From Sulfuricurvum sp. IAE1 (lineage in GTDB: Bacteria; Campylobacterota; Campylobacteria; Campylobacterales; Sulfurimonadaceae): a stretch of DNA of 64,000 bases. Shown in pieces: positions 51,792 through 60,164 of this stretch. A model generated the notes under the pieces. The model saw only the letters and a program-made list of their open reading frames with translations. It had not been told where the DNA came from and made no database searches. The position numbers were made by a program, and so were the translations under genes. The stretch is from positions 1 to 64,000 of the forward strand of contig NZ_SLTI01000063.1 of the NCBI RefSeq assembly GCF_004347735.1, in the 5' to 3' direction. Numbering within the stretch: the stretch's first letter is position 1; each line of letters begins with the position of its first letter.

Positions 51792-52870
51792 AACGCACCT
51801 GCTACGTATTCGATTTCGGCGTCTGTGAGAAACGGATTCATGGGGAGGCTCATGATTTCGTTCGCTACCGTTTCGCTGATGGGGAAATCCCCTTTTTTAT
51901 ACCCCAGATAGGCGAAGCACTCCTGCAGATGCAGCGGCATCGGGTAGTGGACCGCCGTGGGGATTCCCCGGCTTTTGAGCTCCTCTTGGAGCGCGTCGCG
52001 GTCCTGGACACGGATCGAGTACTGCGCGTACGCCGAGGTGCGATCGGGTGCGATGAAGGGTAGAGGCCGTTTCCCCTTCAGCGCCGCGTCGTATTTGCGG
52101 GCGACTTCCTGACGCAGGGCGAGGTCGGTTTCGTAATGGCGGAGCTTGACGAGAAGGACCGCCGCCTGGATCGTGTCGAGCCGTCCGCCGATACCGATGT
52201 AGCGGTGATGGTAGCGTTTGCTCTGTCCGTGAACGCGAAGCGAGCGCATTTTTTCGGCCAGCGCATCGTTGTCGGTGAAGATCGCTCCGCCGTCGCCGAA
52301 GCACCCCAGCGGTTTGGCGGGGAAGAAGCTGGTGCAGCCGATATCGCTGAGGCCGCACGATTTTTTCCCTTTGTAGGTCGCCCCGAAGCTCTGTGCGGCG
52401 TCTTCGATGACGATAAGGCCGTGTTTGGACGCGATGGCGTTGATCGCGTCCATGTCCGCCGTCTGCCCGTAGAGGCTGACGGGGATGATCGCTTTGGTTT
52501 TGGGGGTGATCTTCTCTTCGATTTTAGCCGGATCGATGGCGTAGGTCGCTTCGTCGATATCGACGAAGACGGGAACGGCCCCAAGGTGGGCGATCATTTC
52601 GGCGGTAGCGATAAACGTGAAAGGCGTCGTAATCACTTCATCCCCCGGCGCGATATCGACGGCCATCAGGGCGAGCTGCAGCGCGTCGGTACCGCTGGAG
52701 CAGGTAATCGCGTGACGGACCCCGACATAGGCTGCCAGGGCGTTTTCGAGCTGCAAAACCTCTTCGCCCATGATGAAGTTGCATTTGTCCATGACGGCAT
52801 GGACCGCCACGTCGATCTCTTCTTGGTAAAGGCGGTAGTGTTTTTGGAGGTTGGCGAAATCGATCGTCAT
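51788..52870 (-). CDS. wbpE: WbpE-like aminotransferase (3-amino-glucuronate)
   Basis: A 360-residue DegT-family PLP enzyme. It starts [20 protein letters not shown], has [20 protein letters not shown], and the PLP lysine in [20 protein letters not shown], all as in WbpE/WlbC. In Pseudomonas and Bordetella this enzyme aminates UDP-2-acetamido-3-keto-glucuronate made by WbpB. The wbpA, wbpB and wbpD homologues adjoin it, so the pathway is complete in four consecutive genes. Confidence 0.92.
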   Translation of the reverse strand: MTIDFANLQKHYRLYQEEIDVAVHAVMDKCNFIMGEEVLQLENALAAYVGVRHAITCSSGTDALQLALMAVDIAPGDEVITTPFTFIATAEMIAHLGAVPVFVDIDEATYAIDPAKIEEKITPKTKAIIPVSLYGQTADMDAINAIASKHGLIVIEDAAQSFGATYKGKKSCGLSDIGCTSFFPAKPLGCFGDGGAIFTDNDALAEKMRSLRVHGQSKRYHHRYIGIGGRLDTIQAAVLLVKLRHYETDLALRQEVARKYDAALKGKRPLPFIAPDRTSAYAQYSIRVQDRDALQEELKSRGIPTAVHYPMPLHLQECFAYLGYKKGDFPISETVANEIMSLPMNPFLTDAEIEYVAGAL

Positions 52871-53442
52871 GGAAGCTCTTTTAATTGGTCGTTTTCGAGG
52901 ATATAGCGGCTGTTGTCGTAAGGGTCGATAGCGATCCCGTTTTCATCGAAGGAGAGGGTGTTGCCCGCGCGGCTCACCCAGCCGATCTGGCGCGCCGGGA
53001 CCCCCACCATCAGCGCGTAGGGTCTGACGTCGCGGTTGACCACCGCACCGCTGCCGATGAGGGCGTATTCGCCGATCGTGACGCCGCAGACGATCGTTGC
53101 GTTCGCGCCGACGCTGCACCCGCGCTTGAGGAAGGTTTTTTTGAACTCTTCGCGACGTACGATGAAAGCTCTGGGATTGATGACGTTGGTGAACACCATG
53201 CTGGGGCCGAGGAAGACGTCGTCTTCGCACTCCACCCCTTCATACACGCTGACATTGTTTTGAACTTTGACGCCGTTGCCGATTTTCACCTTCGGCCCTA
53301 CGACGCAGTTTTGGCCGAAGGAGCAGTTTTCGCCGATTTCAGTACCTGAGAGGATATGGCTGAAGTGCCAGATTTTGGTGTTATCGCCGATCTGAACCCC
53401 TTCGTCGATGTAGCTCGAGGGGTGGGCAAAAAAGGGCGCCAT
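52867..53442 (-). CDS. wbpD: WbpD-like 3-amino-sugar N-acetyltransferase
   Basis: A 191-residue left-handed beta-helix enzyme. Hexapeptide repeats run from [20 protein letters not shown] to [34 protein letters not shown] is a WbpD/WlbB-specific insertion. It acetylates UDP-2-acetamido-3-amino-glucuronate, giving UDP-2,3-diacetamido-glucuronate. The start at 53442 overlaps the wbpB stop (TAATG). Confidence 0.92.
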   Translation of the reverse strand: MAPFFAHPSSYIDEGVQIGDNTKIWHFSHILSGTEIGENCSFGQNCVVGPKVKIGNGVKVQNNVSVYEGVECEDDVFLGPSMVFTNVINPRAFIVRREEFKKTFLKRGCSVGANATIVCGVTIGEYALIGSGAVVNRDVRPYALMVGVPARQIGWVSRAGNTLSFDENGIAIDPYDNSRYILENDQLKELP

Positions 53443-54401
53443 TATCCCAGTACCTTCCGGCAAAAGGGGTGGTATTCCCCCTCCAGCCCCAAAGCGGGGA
53501 GATTACGGATCGTCGAGACGATGTTGATCGAATTGCGCGCCTCCTCCAGGCCGAAACCGCCTCCTTGCAGGATATGGCGGTAACTGGTCGTGTGGAGGTC
53601 GGTGAACCCTTCGCTGAACTCGAACTCTTCGCCGTTGACCGTGATGCTGCGGTAGGTCGTTTTCCCCGAGGCTTTCACCGTTTCGGGGATGTAGTCGTAG
53701 TTGACGCTCAGAAACCACCGGACCCGGGCGTTTTTGAGTTTCATGTATCCCGCGTTCGCGTCGGGCTGTTTGAGGTGGACGACGTTCTCCTCGACCGGAC
53801 CGAAAATCCAGCTGAGCATGTCGAAGAAATGGACCCCGATGTTGGAGGCGATCCCGCCGCTTTTGGCTTCGTCGCCTTTCCAGCTGACAAAATACCATCG
53901 TCCCCGGCTGGTGAGGTAGGTGAGATCGATGTCGTAGATACGGGTCGGATCGGCTTCAAGCTCAGCGGCGATCTTGTTTTTGAGCGCGATGATGGAGTCG
54001 TGCAGGCGCAGCTGGAGGATGTTGTAGACTTTTTTACCCGTCTCTTCCTCGATGACCTTGAGCTGGTCGAGGTTGTGGGGATTGAGGACGAGCGGTTTCT
54101 CGCAGATAGCGTGGGCGCCGCTTTTGAGGGCGAAGCGGATATGGCTGTCATGGAGATAATTGGGGGTAGTGATCGCGATGTACTCGATCCGTTTGTCGTG
54201 TTCGCGGTGCCATTTGTCGATGAAGCGGTCGAACCGCTCGAACTCGGTAAAGAAGTGGGCCTGCGGAAAATGGCTGTCCATGATCCCGATCCCGTCGTAT
54301 TTGTCGAGAGCGGCGATGAGAGTGTTGCCCGTCTCCTTGATCGCCTTCATGTGGCGCGGAGCGATATAGCCCGCCGCTCCGATCAGGGCGAAGTTTTTCA
54401 T
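53442..54401 (-). CDS. wbpB: WbpB-like UDP-GlcNAcA 3-dehydrogenase
   Basis: A 319-residue Gfo/Idh/MocA oxidoreductase. [20 protein letters not shown] is the NAD site; [20 protein letters not shown] carries the family EKP motif; [20 protein letters not shown] gives active-site residues. It oxidises C3 of UDP-GlcNAc-uronate, and in the best-known version NADH is recycled with 2-oxoglutarate. Length matches WbpB (316). It lies 2 nt after wbpA in transcription order. Confidence 0.92.
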   Translation of the reverse strand: MKNFALIGAAGYIAPRHMKAIKETGNTLIAALDKYDGIGIMDSHFPQAHFFTEFERFDRFIDKWHREHDKRIEYIAITTPNYLHDSHIRFALKSGAHAICEKPLVLNPHNLDQLKVIEEETGKKVYNILQLRLHDSIIALKNKIAAELEADPTRIYDIDLTYLTSRGRWYFVSWKGDEAKSGGIASNIGVHFFDMLSWIFGPVEENVVHLKQPDANAGYMKLKNARVRWFLSVNYDYIPETVKASGKTTYRSITVNGEEFEFSEGFTDLHTTSYRHILQGGGFGLEEARNSINIVSTIRNLPALGLEGEYHPFCRKVLG

Positions 54402-54403
54402 AC

Positions 54404-55681
54404 TCACAGCCTCCAGGTGGGATCGGGAACGATCCCTTTGACATCGATGATGACCGGTTCGCCGGAGCTGATCGAGCGGTAATCGTCCATTCCCAGCGCC
54501 TTGAACTGCCGGTGACCGACGGCGACGATGATGGCGTCGTAGCGTTCGCCGCTTTGGAACGGGTCGGCAACGATGCCGTGGCGGTAATGGTGCTTCTCCT
54601 CTTCGGGATCGACCCACGGATCGTAGACGTCGACCGCGCACCGGTAGGATTTCATCTCCTCGATGATGTCGACGACTTTGGTGTTGCGCAGGTCGGGACA
54701 GTCTTCTTTGAAGGTGACCCCCAGTACCAGAACCCGGGCGTTTTTAATCTTTTTGTCCGCCTCGATCATGCATTTGACCGTTTTTTCGGCGATATATTTC
54801 CCCATCCCGTTGTTGATCTGGCGCGCACCGAGGATCAGGTTGGGTTTGTACCCCAGCTCTTCGGCCTTGAATGTGAGGTAATAGGGGTCTACCCCGATGC
54901 AGTGGCCGCCGACGAGCCCGGGTTTGAGCTTGATGAAGTTCCATTTTGTCGCCGCCGCTTCGATCACCTCGTTGGTGTCGATCCCCATCGTATCGAAGAT
55001 AAGGGCGAGTTCGTTGATGAGGGCGATATTGACGTCGCGCTGGGTGTTCTCGATCACCTTGGAAGCTTCGGCGACCTTGATGCTGCTGGCGAGGTAGGTG
55101 CCGGCGGTGATGACGCTTTTATAGAGCTCGTCGACTTTTCGGGCGATTTCGGGAGTGCTTCCCGAGGTGACTTTGAGGATTTTTTTGACGGTATGCTCTT
55201 TATCGCCCGGATTGATACGTTCGGGGCTGTAGCCGCAGAAGAAATCGACGTTAAAACGCAGTCCCGAAACCTTTTCGAGCTCGGGGACGCACACCTCTTC
55301 GGTGACGCCGGGGTAAACCGTACTTTCATAAATGACGATGTCCCCTTTTTTGAGGACCTTCCCGACCGTCTGGGACGATTTGATGAGCGGGGTGAGGTCG
55401 GGGCGGTTGCTCTCGTCGATCGGAGTAGGGACGGTGACGACGTAAACGTTCGCATCGGCGATATCGCCGATGTCGCAGGTGTAGCTCAGACGTTCGGAAG
55501 CGGCTTTGAGCTGCGCTTCATCGAGTTCGAGGGTACGGTCGTAGCCGCTTTGGAGCTCTTCGATCCGTCTGGGGTTGATGTCGAACCCGACAACCCGGTA
55601 TTTTTCGGCAAACGCGGCCGCGAGCGGCAGCCCGACGTAGCCTAGTCCGATGATGGAGATGTGAATGTTTTCGGTCGCCAT
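54404..55681 (-). CDS. wbpA: WbpA-like UDP-N-acetylglucosamine 6-dehydrogenase
   Basis: A 425-residue UDP-sugar dehydrogenase. The NAD site is HISIIGLGYVGLPLAAAFAE; FFCGYSPERINPGDKEHT and KPGLVGGHCIGVDPYYLTFK supply substrate contacts and the catalytic Cys. The extended GGHCIGVDPYYL motif marks the GlcNAc-type (WbpA/TviB) group rather than plain UDP-glucose dehydrogenase. It is the first gene of the leftward run, preceded by the -10 at 55717-55722. Confidence 0.94.
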   Translation of the reverse strand: MATENIHISIIGLGYVGLPLAAAFAEKYRVVGFDINPRRIEELQSGYDRTLELDEAQLKAASERLSYTCDIGDIADANVYVVTVPTPIDESNRPDLTPLIKSSQTVGKVLKKGDIVIYESTVYPGVTEEVCVPELEKVSGLRFNVDFFCGYSPERINPGDKEHTVKKILKVTSGSTPEIARKVDELYKSVITAGTYLASSIKVAEASKVIENTQRDVNIALINELALIFDTMGIDTNEVIEAAATKWNFIKLKPGLVGGHCIGVDPYYLTFKAEELGYKPNLILGARQINNGMGKYIAEKTVKCMIEADKKIKNARVLVLGVTFKEDCPDLRNTKVVDIIEEMKSYRCAVDVYDPWVDPEEEKHHYRHGIVADPFQSGERYDAIIVAVGHRQFKALGMDDYRSISSGEPVIIDVKGIVPDPTWRL

Positions 55682-55716
55682 GTGTACTCTGTTTCGTTGT
55701 GTTTAAAATAATGCTC

Positions 55717-55722
55717 ATTATA
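55717..55722 (-). promoter_or_regulatory. -10 box heading the 22-gene glycan operon
   Basis: On the minus strand TATAAT lies 36 nt upstream of the wbpA start, without a clear -35, as is common in Campylobacterota. No other promoter-sized gap exists between here and 31328, so it is the only obvious promoter for the run; promoters inside genes cannot be excluded. Confidence 0.6.
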
Positions 55723-55781
55723 GTCTTTTCGGACTTCATTTATTCTAAAAAAACGGCTGGCCAACGGGGGGCGATCTGGCG

Positions 55782-55787
55782 TATAAT
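55782..55787 (+). promoter_or_regulatory. -10 box of the second asnB-like gene
   Basis: TATAAT on the plus strand, 24 nt before the ATG at 55811. AAAGGGG serves as ribosome-binding site. It is divergent from, and 60 bp away from, the glycan operon -10. Confidence 0.6.
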
Positions 55788-55810
55788 GGCGAAAAGCAAA
55801 AGGGGACGGA

Positions 55811-57613
55811 ATGTGCGGCGTGTTCGGGATCATCGGCGATTATTGCCCCCAAAAAGCGCGCGCGGCGCTGGAGCGGATTGCCCATCGGGGGAGGGACCAT
55901 TGCGGCATCGTCGAAGAAGAGGGGGTGTTTCTCGCCCACCGGCGCCTTTCGATCACCGACCTGCACCCGCGCGCCCGCCAGCCGATGCGGCGGGGGAAGG
56001 TACTGCTGAGCTTCAACGGCGAGATTTACAACCATGCGCGGCTGCGGGAAAAACTGGGGGGAGAATGGGAAACCCGCAGCGATACGGAGGTGTTGCTGCG
56101 TGCCTACGAAACGTGGGGGATCGAATGCCTGGAACATCTGGAAGGGATGTTCGCCTTCGCCCTGCTCGATGGGGATAAACTCTACCTCGCCCGCGACCGT
56201 TTCGGCAAAAAACCCCTCTTCTACCATCGGGGGGAGAGGGGCTTTTTTTTCGCTTCGGAGATCAAGGCGCTCAAACCCTTTCTCCCTTCGCTCAGGCTCA
56301 ATTCCGAAGCCCTGCATTCGTACCTTTCTTTCCTGGCCCCCGTTCCTCCCCATACGTTTTACGATGGCATAGAGAAGCTCGAAGCGGGGGAGTGGCTGTG
56401 CTATGAACACGGGAAACTGACCCGCCGGCGCTATTACAGCCTCCTTGATGCCCCCTCTTCGGCCCTGACGTCGTTCGAGGAAGCGATCGAAGCGCTTGAC
56501 GAACACCTTCACCGTTCGGTGGCGATGCGCCTCCCCGGCGAAGTTCCCGCCGCCGCGCTCCTTTCGGGCGGGCTAGACAGCGCGATGATCTGCGCCGTGG
56601 CGGCGTCGCAGGGGACGAAACTCCCCGTCTTCACGCTCGGCTACGACGAATACGGCGGCTACGACGAGCGTTCCAATGCCGCCCAAACCGCCCGCCACCT
56701 TGGGCTTGAACACACCGAAGTAGTGATGTCACGGAGCGATTTCGATGCGCATCTCGATGGGATGCTCGACCATATGGACGAGCCTCTAAACGATCCTGCG
56801 GCGCTGCCGCTGTACCTTCTGATGCGGCGCATCGCCTCGGAAGGGTACAAAGTGGTGTTCAGCGGCGAAGGGAGCGACGAGCTTTTTTTGGGATACCGGC
56901 AGTATTTCGAATACCTCGATATCGAAAATGCCGCTTCGCTCCATCACAAAAACTGGCTCAAAAAATATTTCCACGCCCATTTTTCGATGAACCGCGAATG
57001 GGAATGGTACAAACGGGTATTCGACGATACCCTGCTGTTCCGTACTTCGGGGGAAAAGTTCACCGACTTGCAGCAGAACATGCTGCTGCGGCGTAACGTC
57101 CGCGACAACGAATCGCTGCGCTTTTTATCCCCTTACCGGGAGCTTTTTGAACGCAGTTTCCATACCCATCCGGCCCAATGGTACGGCTACATCGATCTGA
57201 AACTGTTCGTCGCGGAACATTTCCTCTCCAAGCTCGATCGGGTGTCGATGGCCCATACAATCGAGGCGCGGACCCCGTTTCTCGATCATGCTTTGGCGGA
57301 AACGGCCTTTTCGGTCGATCCGTCGGTCAGGATCGGGGAGGGGAAAACGAAGCGGCTGCTCAAAGAGGCGGCACGCCGCTACCTTCCCGATGAAATCATA
57401 TACCGGAAGAAAAAAGGGTTTTCCAACCCTTACATGGAGTGGCTGATCGCCTCGGGGAGGATCGGCCTCATCGTCGAAGTGAACGACCAGACGGGGCTTT
57501 TCCGCCCCGAAGTGGTGGAAAAATACATCGATATGGCGCGCCGGGGACGCTTCAAGCAGCACGTCTGGGGACTTTATGTCCTTTCGCACTGGCTGAAACG
57601 GGAGATGTTATAA
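55811..57613 (+). CDS. asnB: AsnB-type glutamine amidotransferase, second copy
   Basis: A 600-residue enzyme with an N-terminal glutaminase (MCGVFGIIG, C2 nucleophile; IAHRGRDHCG; SFNGEIYNHA) and a synthetase domain with SGGLDSAMICA near 255. It differs from the operon copy in many positions, so the two are not a recent duplication. One may make asparagine for the cell while the other amidates a glycan sugar. This copy is transcribed away from the glycan operon, sharing the divergent intergenic region, so it could still belong to that pathway. Confidence 0.9.
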   Translation: MCGVFGIIGDYCPQKARAALERIAHRGRDHCGIVEEEGVFLAHRRLSITDLHPRARQPMRRGKVLLSFNGEIYNHARLREKLGGEWETRSDTEVLLRAYETWGIECLEHLEGMFAFALLDGDKLYLARDRFGKKPLFYHRGERGFFFASEIKALKPFLPSLRLNSEALHSYLSFLAPVPPHTFYDGIEKLEAGEWLCYEHGKLTRRRYYSLLDAPSSALTSFEEAIEALDEHLHRSVAMRLPGEVPAAALLSGGLDSAMICAVAASQGTKLPVFTLGYDEYGGYDERSNAAQTARHLGLEHTEVVMSRSDFDAHLDGMLDHMDEPLNDPAALPLYLLMRRIASEGYKVVFSGEGSDELFLGYRQYFEYLDIENAASLHHKNWLKKYFHAHFSMNREWEWYKRVFDDTLLFRTSGEKFTDLQQNMLLRRNVRDNESLRFLSPYRELFERSFHTHPAQWYGYIDLKLFVAEHFLSKLDRVSMAHTIEARTPFLDHALAETAFSVDPSVRIGEGKTKRLLKEAARRYLPDEIIYRKKKGFSNPYMEWLIASGRIGLIVEVNDQTGLFRPEVVEKYIDMARRGRFKQHVWGLYVLSHWLKREML

Positions 57614-58111
57614 CGTTTTCTTTTGCTCCATCAGTAAAGCGAGTTCGAGGGTTCCGCTGATGTAATTGGCGAAAAAAGTCATGATCCCCTCGTCGGTTTC
57701 GGCGAAATCGCCGCTGTATTTGTTCAAGAGCTGGATGACGCCGATCACTTCCTGCATCGAACTGAAAATCGGGACGGCGAGGATATTGCGGGTCACGAAA
57801 CCGCTTTTTTCATCGATTTTGACCAGGAAATTGGGATGTTCGTACGGATCGTTCACCCGCTGGGCCGCCTTGGCCCTCACCGTCTCCCCCACGATGCCCG
57901 CATCGATGCCGATGGCGATCCGCCCGATGCCGTCGGAGAGCTTCGTCCAGAGCATTTTCGCGTCGTAATCGACGATGAAGATTGAACAGCGTTCCGCCCC
58001 CACGATCGCCTTGGCCTCTTCGGCGATGGTGGGGAGGGTATTCTCGATCTGCTCGAGCGAAGAGAGTTTTTTGCCGAAATCGGCGATCCGTTTGTACATT
58101 TCCAGGCTCAT
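57608..58111 (-). CDS. GAF-domain protein with an NKFDE-like motif
   Basis: A 167-residue cytoplasmic protein consisting of one GAF domain: ERCSIFIVDYDAKMLWTKLS, then ILAVPIFSSMQEVIGVIQLL. After it comes NKYSGDFAETDE, which fits the N-K-Xn-F-X3-D-E motif of cyclic-nucleotide-binding GAF domains in phosphodiesterases and adenylate cyclases. No output domain is attached. It is translationally coupled (ATGA) to a paralogous GAF gene upstream. Ligand and partner are unknown. It overlaps the end of the asnB-like gene by 6 nt. Confidence 0.85.
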   Translation of the reverse strand: MSLEMYKRIADFGKKLSSLEQIENTLPTIAEEAKAIVGAERCSIFIVDYDAKMLWTKLSDGIGRIAIGIDAGIVGETVRAKAAQRVNDPYEHPNFLVKIDEKSGFVTRNILAVPIFSSMQEVIGVIQLLNKYSGDFAETDEGIMTFFANYISGTLELALLMEQKKTL

Positions 58112-58629
58112 TCGATCCCCTTTGCCAGCAGTGTCGCTTCGTCGTCGAACAAAATGGCCAGTTCGAGGTAACCGCTGATGTAATGGGCGAAAAAGATCAT
58201 GAAACGGGCATCTTCGCGGTCGAATCCCCCCTCTTTGTTCAGGAGCTGGAACACCCCGATGATTTGGCGGTTCGAATCGAAAATCGGGATTGAAGCGATG
58301 TTTTTCGTCACGAAACCCGTTTTTTTGTCGATCAGGGGGAGAAACCGGGGATCCTCGTAAGGATCGTTGACGAGCAGAGGCTTGCCCTCTTTGACCGTAT
58401 GGCCGACGATCCCGTCGTCTTTGTGAACCATGATCTTCCCCGTTCCGTCGGAGAGGGTGGTCCAGAGCATCTGGATTTTGGGATTGTAGACGAAAATCGA
58501 GCACCGTTCGGCACCGATGGCCTGCTTGGCGTATTCGGAGATCATCGGAAGCCCCTCTTGCAGGGAAGGGCGGTTGAGCAGCGCACGGCCGAATTCGGCA
58601 AGCGCGCTGTACGACGGTGCTGGGGTCAT
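58108..58629 (-). CDS. GAF-domain protein, paralogue of its neighbour
   Basis: A 173-residue stand-alone GAF protein clearly related to the next gene, with the same order of motifs (AERCSIFVYNPKIQMLWTTL; NIASIPIFDSNRQIIGVFQL). Its NK-F-D motif is incomplete (NKEGGFDREDA, with A where E is expected), so it may bind a different ligand or none. AAGGAG lies 7 nt before the ATG. It is the first gene of the pair, perhaps forming heterodimers with the second. Confidence 0.85.
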   Translation of the reverse strand: MTPAPSYSALAEFGRALLNRPSLQEGLPMISEYAKQAIGAERCSIFVYNPKIQMLWTTLSDGTGKIMVHKDDGIVGHTVKEGKPLLVNDPYEDPRFLPLIDKKTGFVTKNIASIPIFDSNRQIIGVFQLLNKEGGFDREDARFMIFFAHYISGYLELAILFDDEATLLAKGIE

Positions 58630-58745
58630 GCATGCTCCTTGGGTAAACGTTGGTAATCGTATCAGGACGAAGCTAAAAAAAAACTCAATGGGTAAGACAG
58701 AAAAACGGGAGAGACGAAAAATCAGGTTGGGAAAAGACGAATGTC

Positions 58746-58771
58746 GCCGAAGGAGCTTCGGCCCCTTCGGC
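58746..58771. repeat. GC-rich hairpin downstream of the YdcH-like gene
   Basis: GCCGAAGG and CCTTCGGC form a perfect 8-bp stem around a 10-nt loop. It lies 15 nt downstream of the ydcH-like stop on the minus strand. No T-tract follows, so a rho-independent terminator is not certain. Confidence 0.35.
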
Positions 58772-58785
58772 GTCGAAAGAATATC

Positions 58786-59022
58786 TTAGAGGTTGTGCGC
58801 TTTTTTGTACTCGACGATCATCGCGTACGCTTCGTCTTTGAGAAGCAGTTTCTCTTTTTTGAGTTTTTCGATTTCGAGATCACTCATCGGAACTTCGCCG
58901 TTTTCGGCTTTGGCGATCTGGTCGTCAAGTTCGTTGTGGCGGTCGAAAATTTTCAAAAAGTGGGCATTCGCCGCATCGTTTTGTTTCATATGGGTGATGA
59001 TGTCGCGGTATTCGTGTAGCAT
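58786..59022 (-). CDS. YdcH-like (DUF465) small coiled-coil protein
   Basis: A 78-residue, highly charged helical protein. FLKIFDRHNELDDQIAKAEN and EIEKLKKEKLLLKDEAYAMI are the family's two helices, likely a short antiparallel coiled coil. Function is unknown in all bacteria that I know of. AAGGAA precedes the ATG. It lies 42 nt from the convergently placed end of dcd on the same strand. Confidence 0.85.
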   Translation of the reverse strand: MLHEYRDIITHMKQNDAANAHFLKIFDRHNELDDQIAKAENGEVPMSDLEIEKLKKEKLLLKDEAYAMIVEYKKAHNL

Positions 59023-59064
59023 CGGGATTCCTTATCGGATGGATTTTCGAAATTTTACCACTTC

Positions 59065-59625
59065 TTATTTTAAAATACGCGGAAGGGTGATCCCCTCTTG
59101 CCCCTGATACTTTCCGCTTTTGTCTTTATAGCTCGTTTCGCACATTTCGTCACCCTGCAAAAACAGTACCTGGGCGATCCCCTCGTTGGCATAGATTTTG
59201 GCGGGAAGCGGGGTCGTGTTGGAGATCTCGATCGTGATGTGCCCTTCGAATTCGGGTTCGAAAGGGGTTACGTTGACGATGATGCCGCAGCGGGCGTAGG
59301 TCGATTTCCCCAGACAGATCGCCAGGACGTCGCGGGGGATTTTGAAATACTCCACCGTGCGGGCGAGGGCAAACGAGTTGGGGGGGACGATACAGACGTC
59401 GCCGGTGAAATCGACGACGTTCGCATCGTCGAAATGTTTGGGGTCGACGACCGTCGAGTTGAGGTTGGTAAAGATCTTGAACTCGTTGCTCACCCGGATG
59501 TCGTAACCGTACGAACTAAGCCCGTAACTGACGACGCCGACGCCGACCTGATCTTCGCAAAAAGGGGTGATCATCTCCTCTTTGAGCGCTTTTTCCCGAA
59601 TCCATCCGTCGCTTTTAAGACCCAT
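59065..59625 (-). CDS. dcd: dCTP deaminase
   Basis: A 186-residue trimeric enzyme that deaminates dCTP to dUTP for thymidylate synthesis. [56 protein letters not shown] (with the catalytic Glu in the last segment) and [15 protein letters not shown] are hallmarks, and the length is typical. The ATG at 59625 is preferred over one 42 nt upstream because residues between do not match the family. Divergent from accB across 72 nt. Confidence 0.96.
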   Translation of the reverse strand: MGLKSDGWIREKALKEEMITPFCEDQVGVGVVSYGLSSYGYDIRVSNEFKIFTNLNSTVVDPKHFDDANVVDFTGDVCIVPPNSFALARTVEYFKIPRDVLAICLGKSTYARCGIIVNVTPFEPEFEGHITIEISNTTPLPAKIYANEGIAQVLFLQGDEMCETSYKDKSGKYQGQEGITLPRILK

Positions 59626-59697
59626 GCTATATCCGTTGTTAAAATAATTTGTGGTAGTATAGCACATCTCTTACCCTACTTTTAGGAGCTTTTTTCG

Positions 59698-60162
59698 ATG
59701 GATATGAAACAAATCAAAAGCCTTTTGCAAGAGTTTGACGCCAGTACTCTTTCAAAATTGAAAATCACTCAGGACTCTTTTTCAATCGAACTGGAAAAAA
59801 ACACGGGTGTCGTTGCGGCACCGGTTATGGCGGCCGCTCCCGCGGCGGTTGCGGCGGCTCCGGTTGCGGCGGTTGCCCCTTCGGCACCGGCTGAAGCGGC
59901 GGCTCCGGCGGCGGCCCATACGGGCGACATGATCGTTTCTCCGATGGTAGGGACATACTACGCGGCCCCTTCGCCCGATTCGGCTCCGTTTGTCAAAGTC
60001 GGCGACCGCATCAAAAAAGGGCAGGTCATCGCAATCCTCGAAGCGATGAAAATCATGAACGAGCTCGAAGCCGAATTCGATTGCAAAATCGTCAGCGTCC
60101 TCGTTTCCGACGGTCAGGCGGTTGAATACGATATGCCACTTTTCGCGGTCGAGAAACTCTAA
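59698..60162 (+). CDS. accB: biotin carboxyl carrier protein of acetyl-CoA carboxylase
   Basis: A 154-residue carrier. An N-terminal dimerisation-type region (about 1-35) leads into an Ala/Pro-rich linker (about 38-75) and the biotinyl domain (about 78-154). The biotinylation motif EAMKIMNE places the modified lysine at K118. AGGAG lies 10 nt before the ATG. It forms an operon with accC (2-nt gap). Carboxyltransferase subunits are elsewhere. Confidence 0.96.
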   Translation: MDMKQIKSLLQEFDASTLSKLKITQDSFSIELEKNTGVVAAPVMAAAPAAVAAAPVAAVAPSAPAEAAAPAAAHTGDMIVSPMVGTYYAAPSPDSAPFVKVGDRIKKGQVIAILEAMKIMNELEAEFDCKIVSVLVSDGQAVEYDMPLFAVEKL

Positions 60163-60164
60163 TC

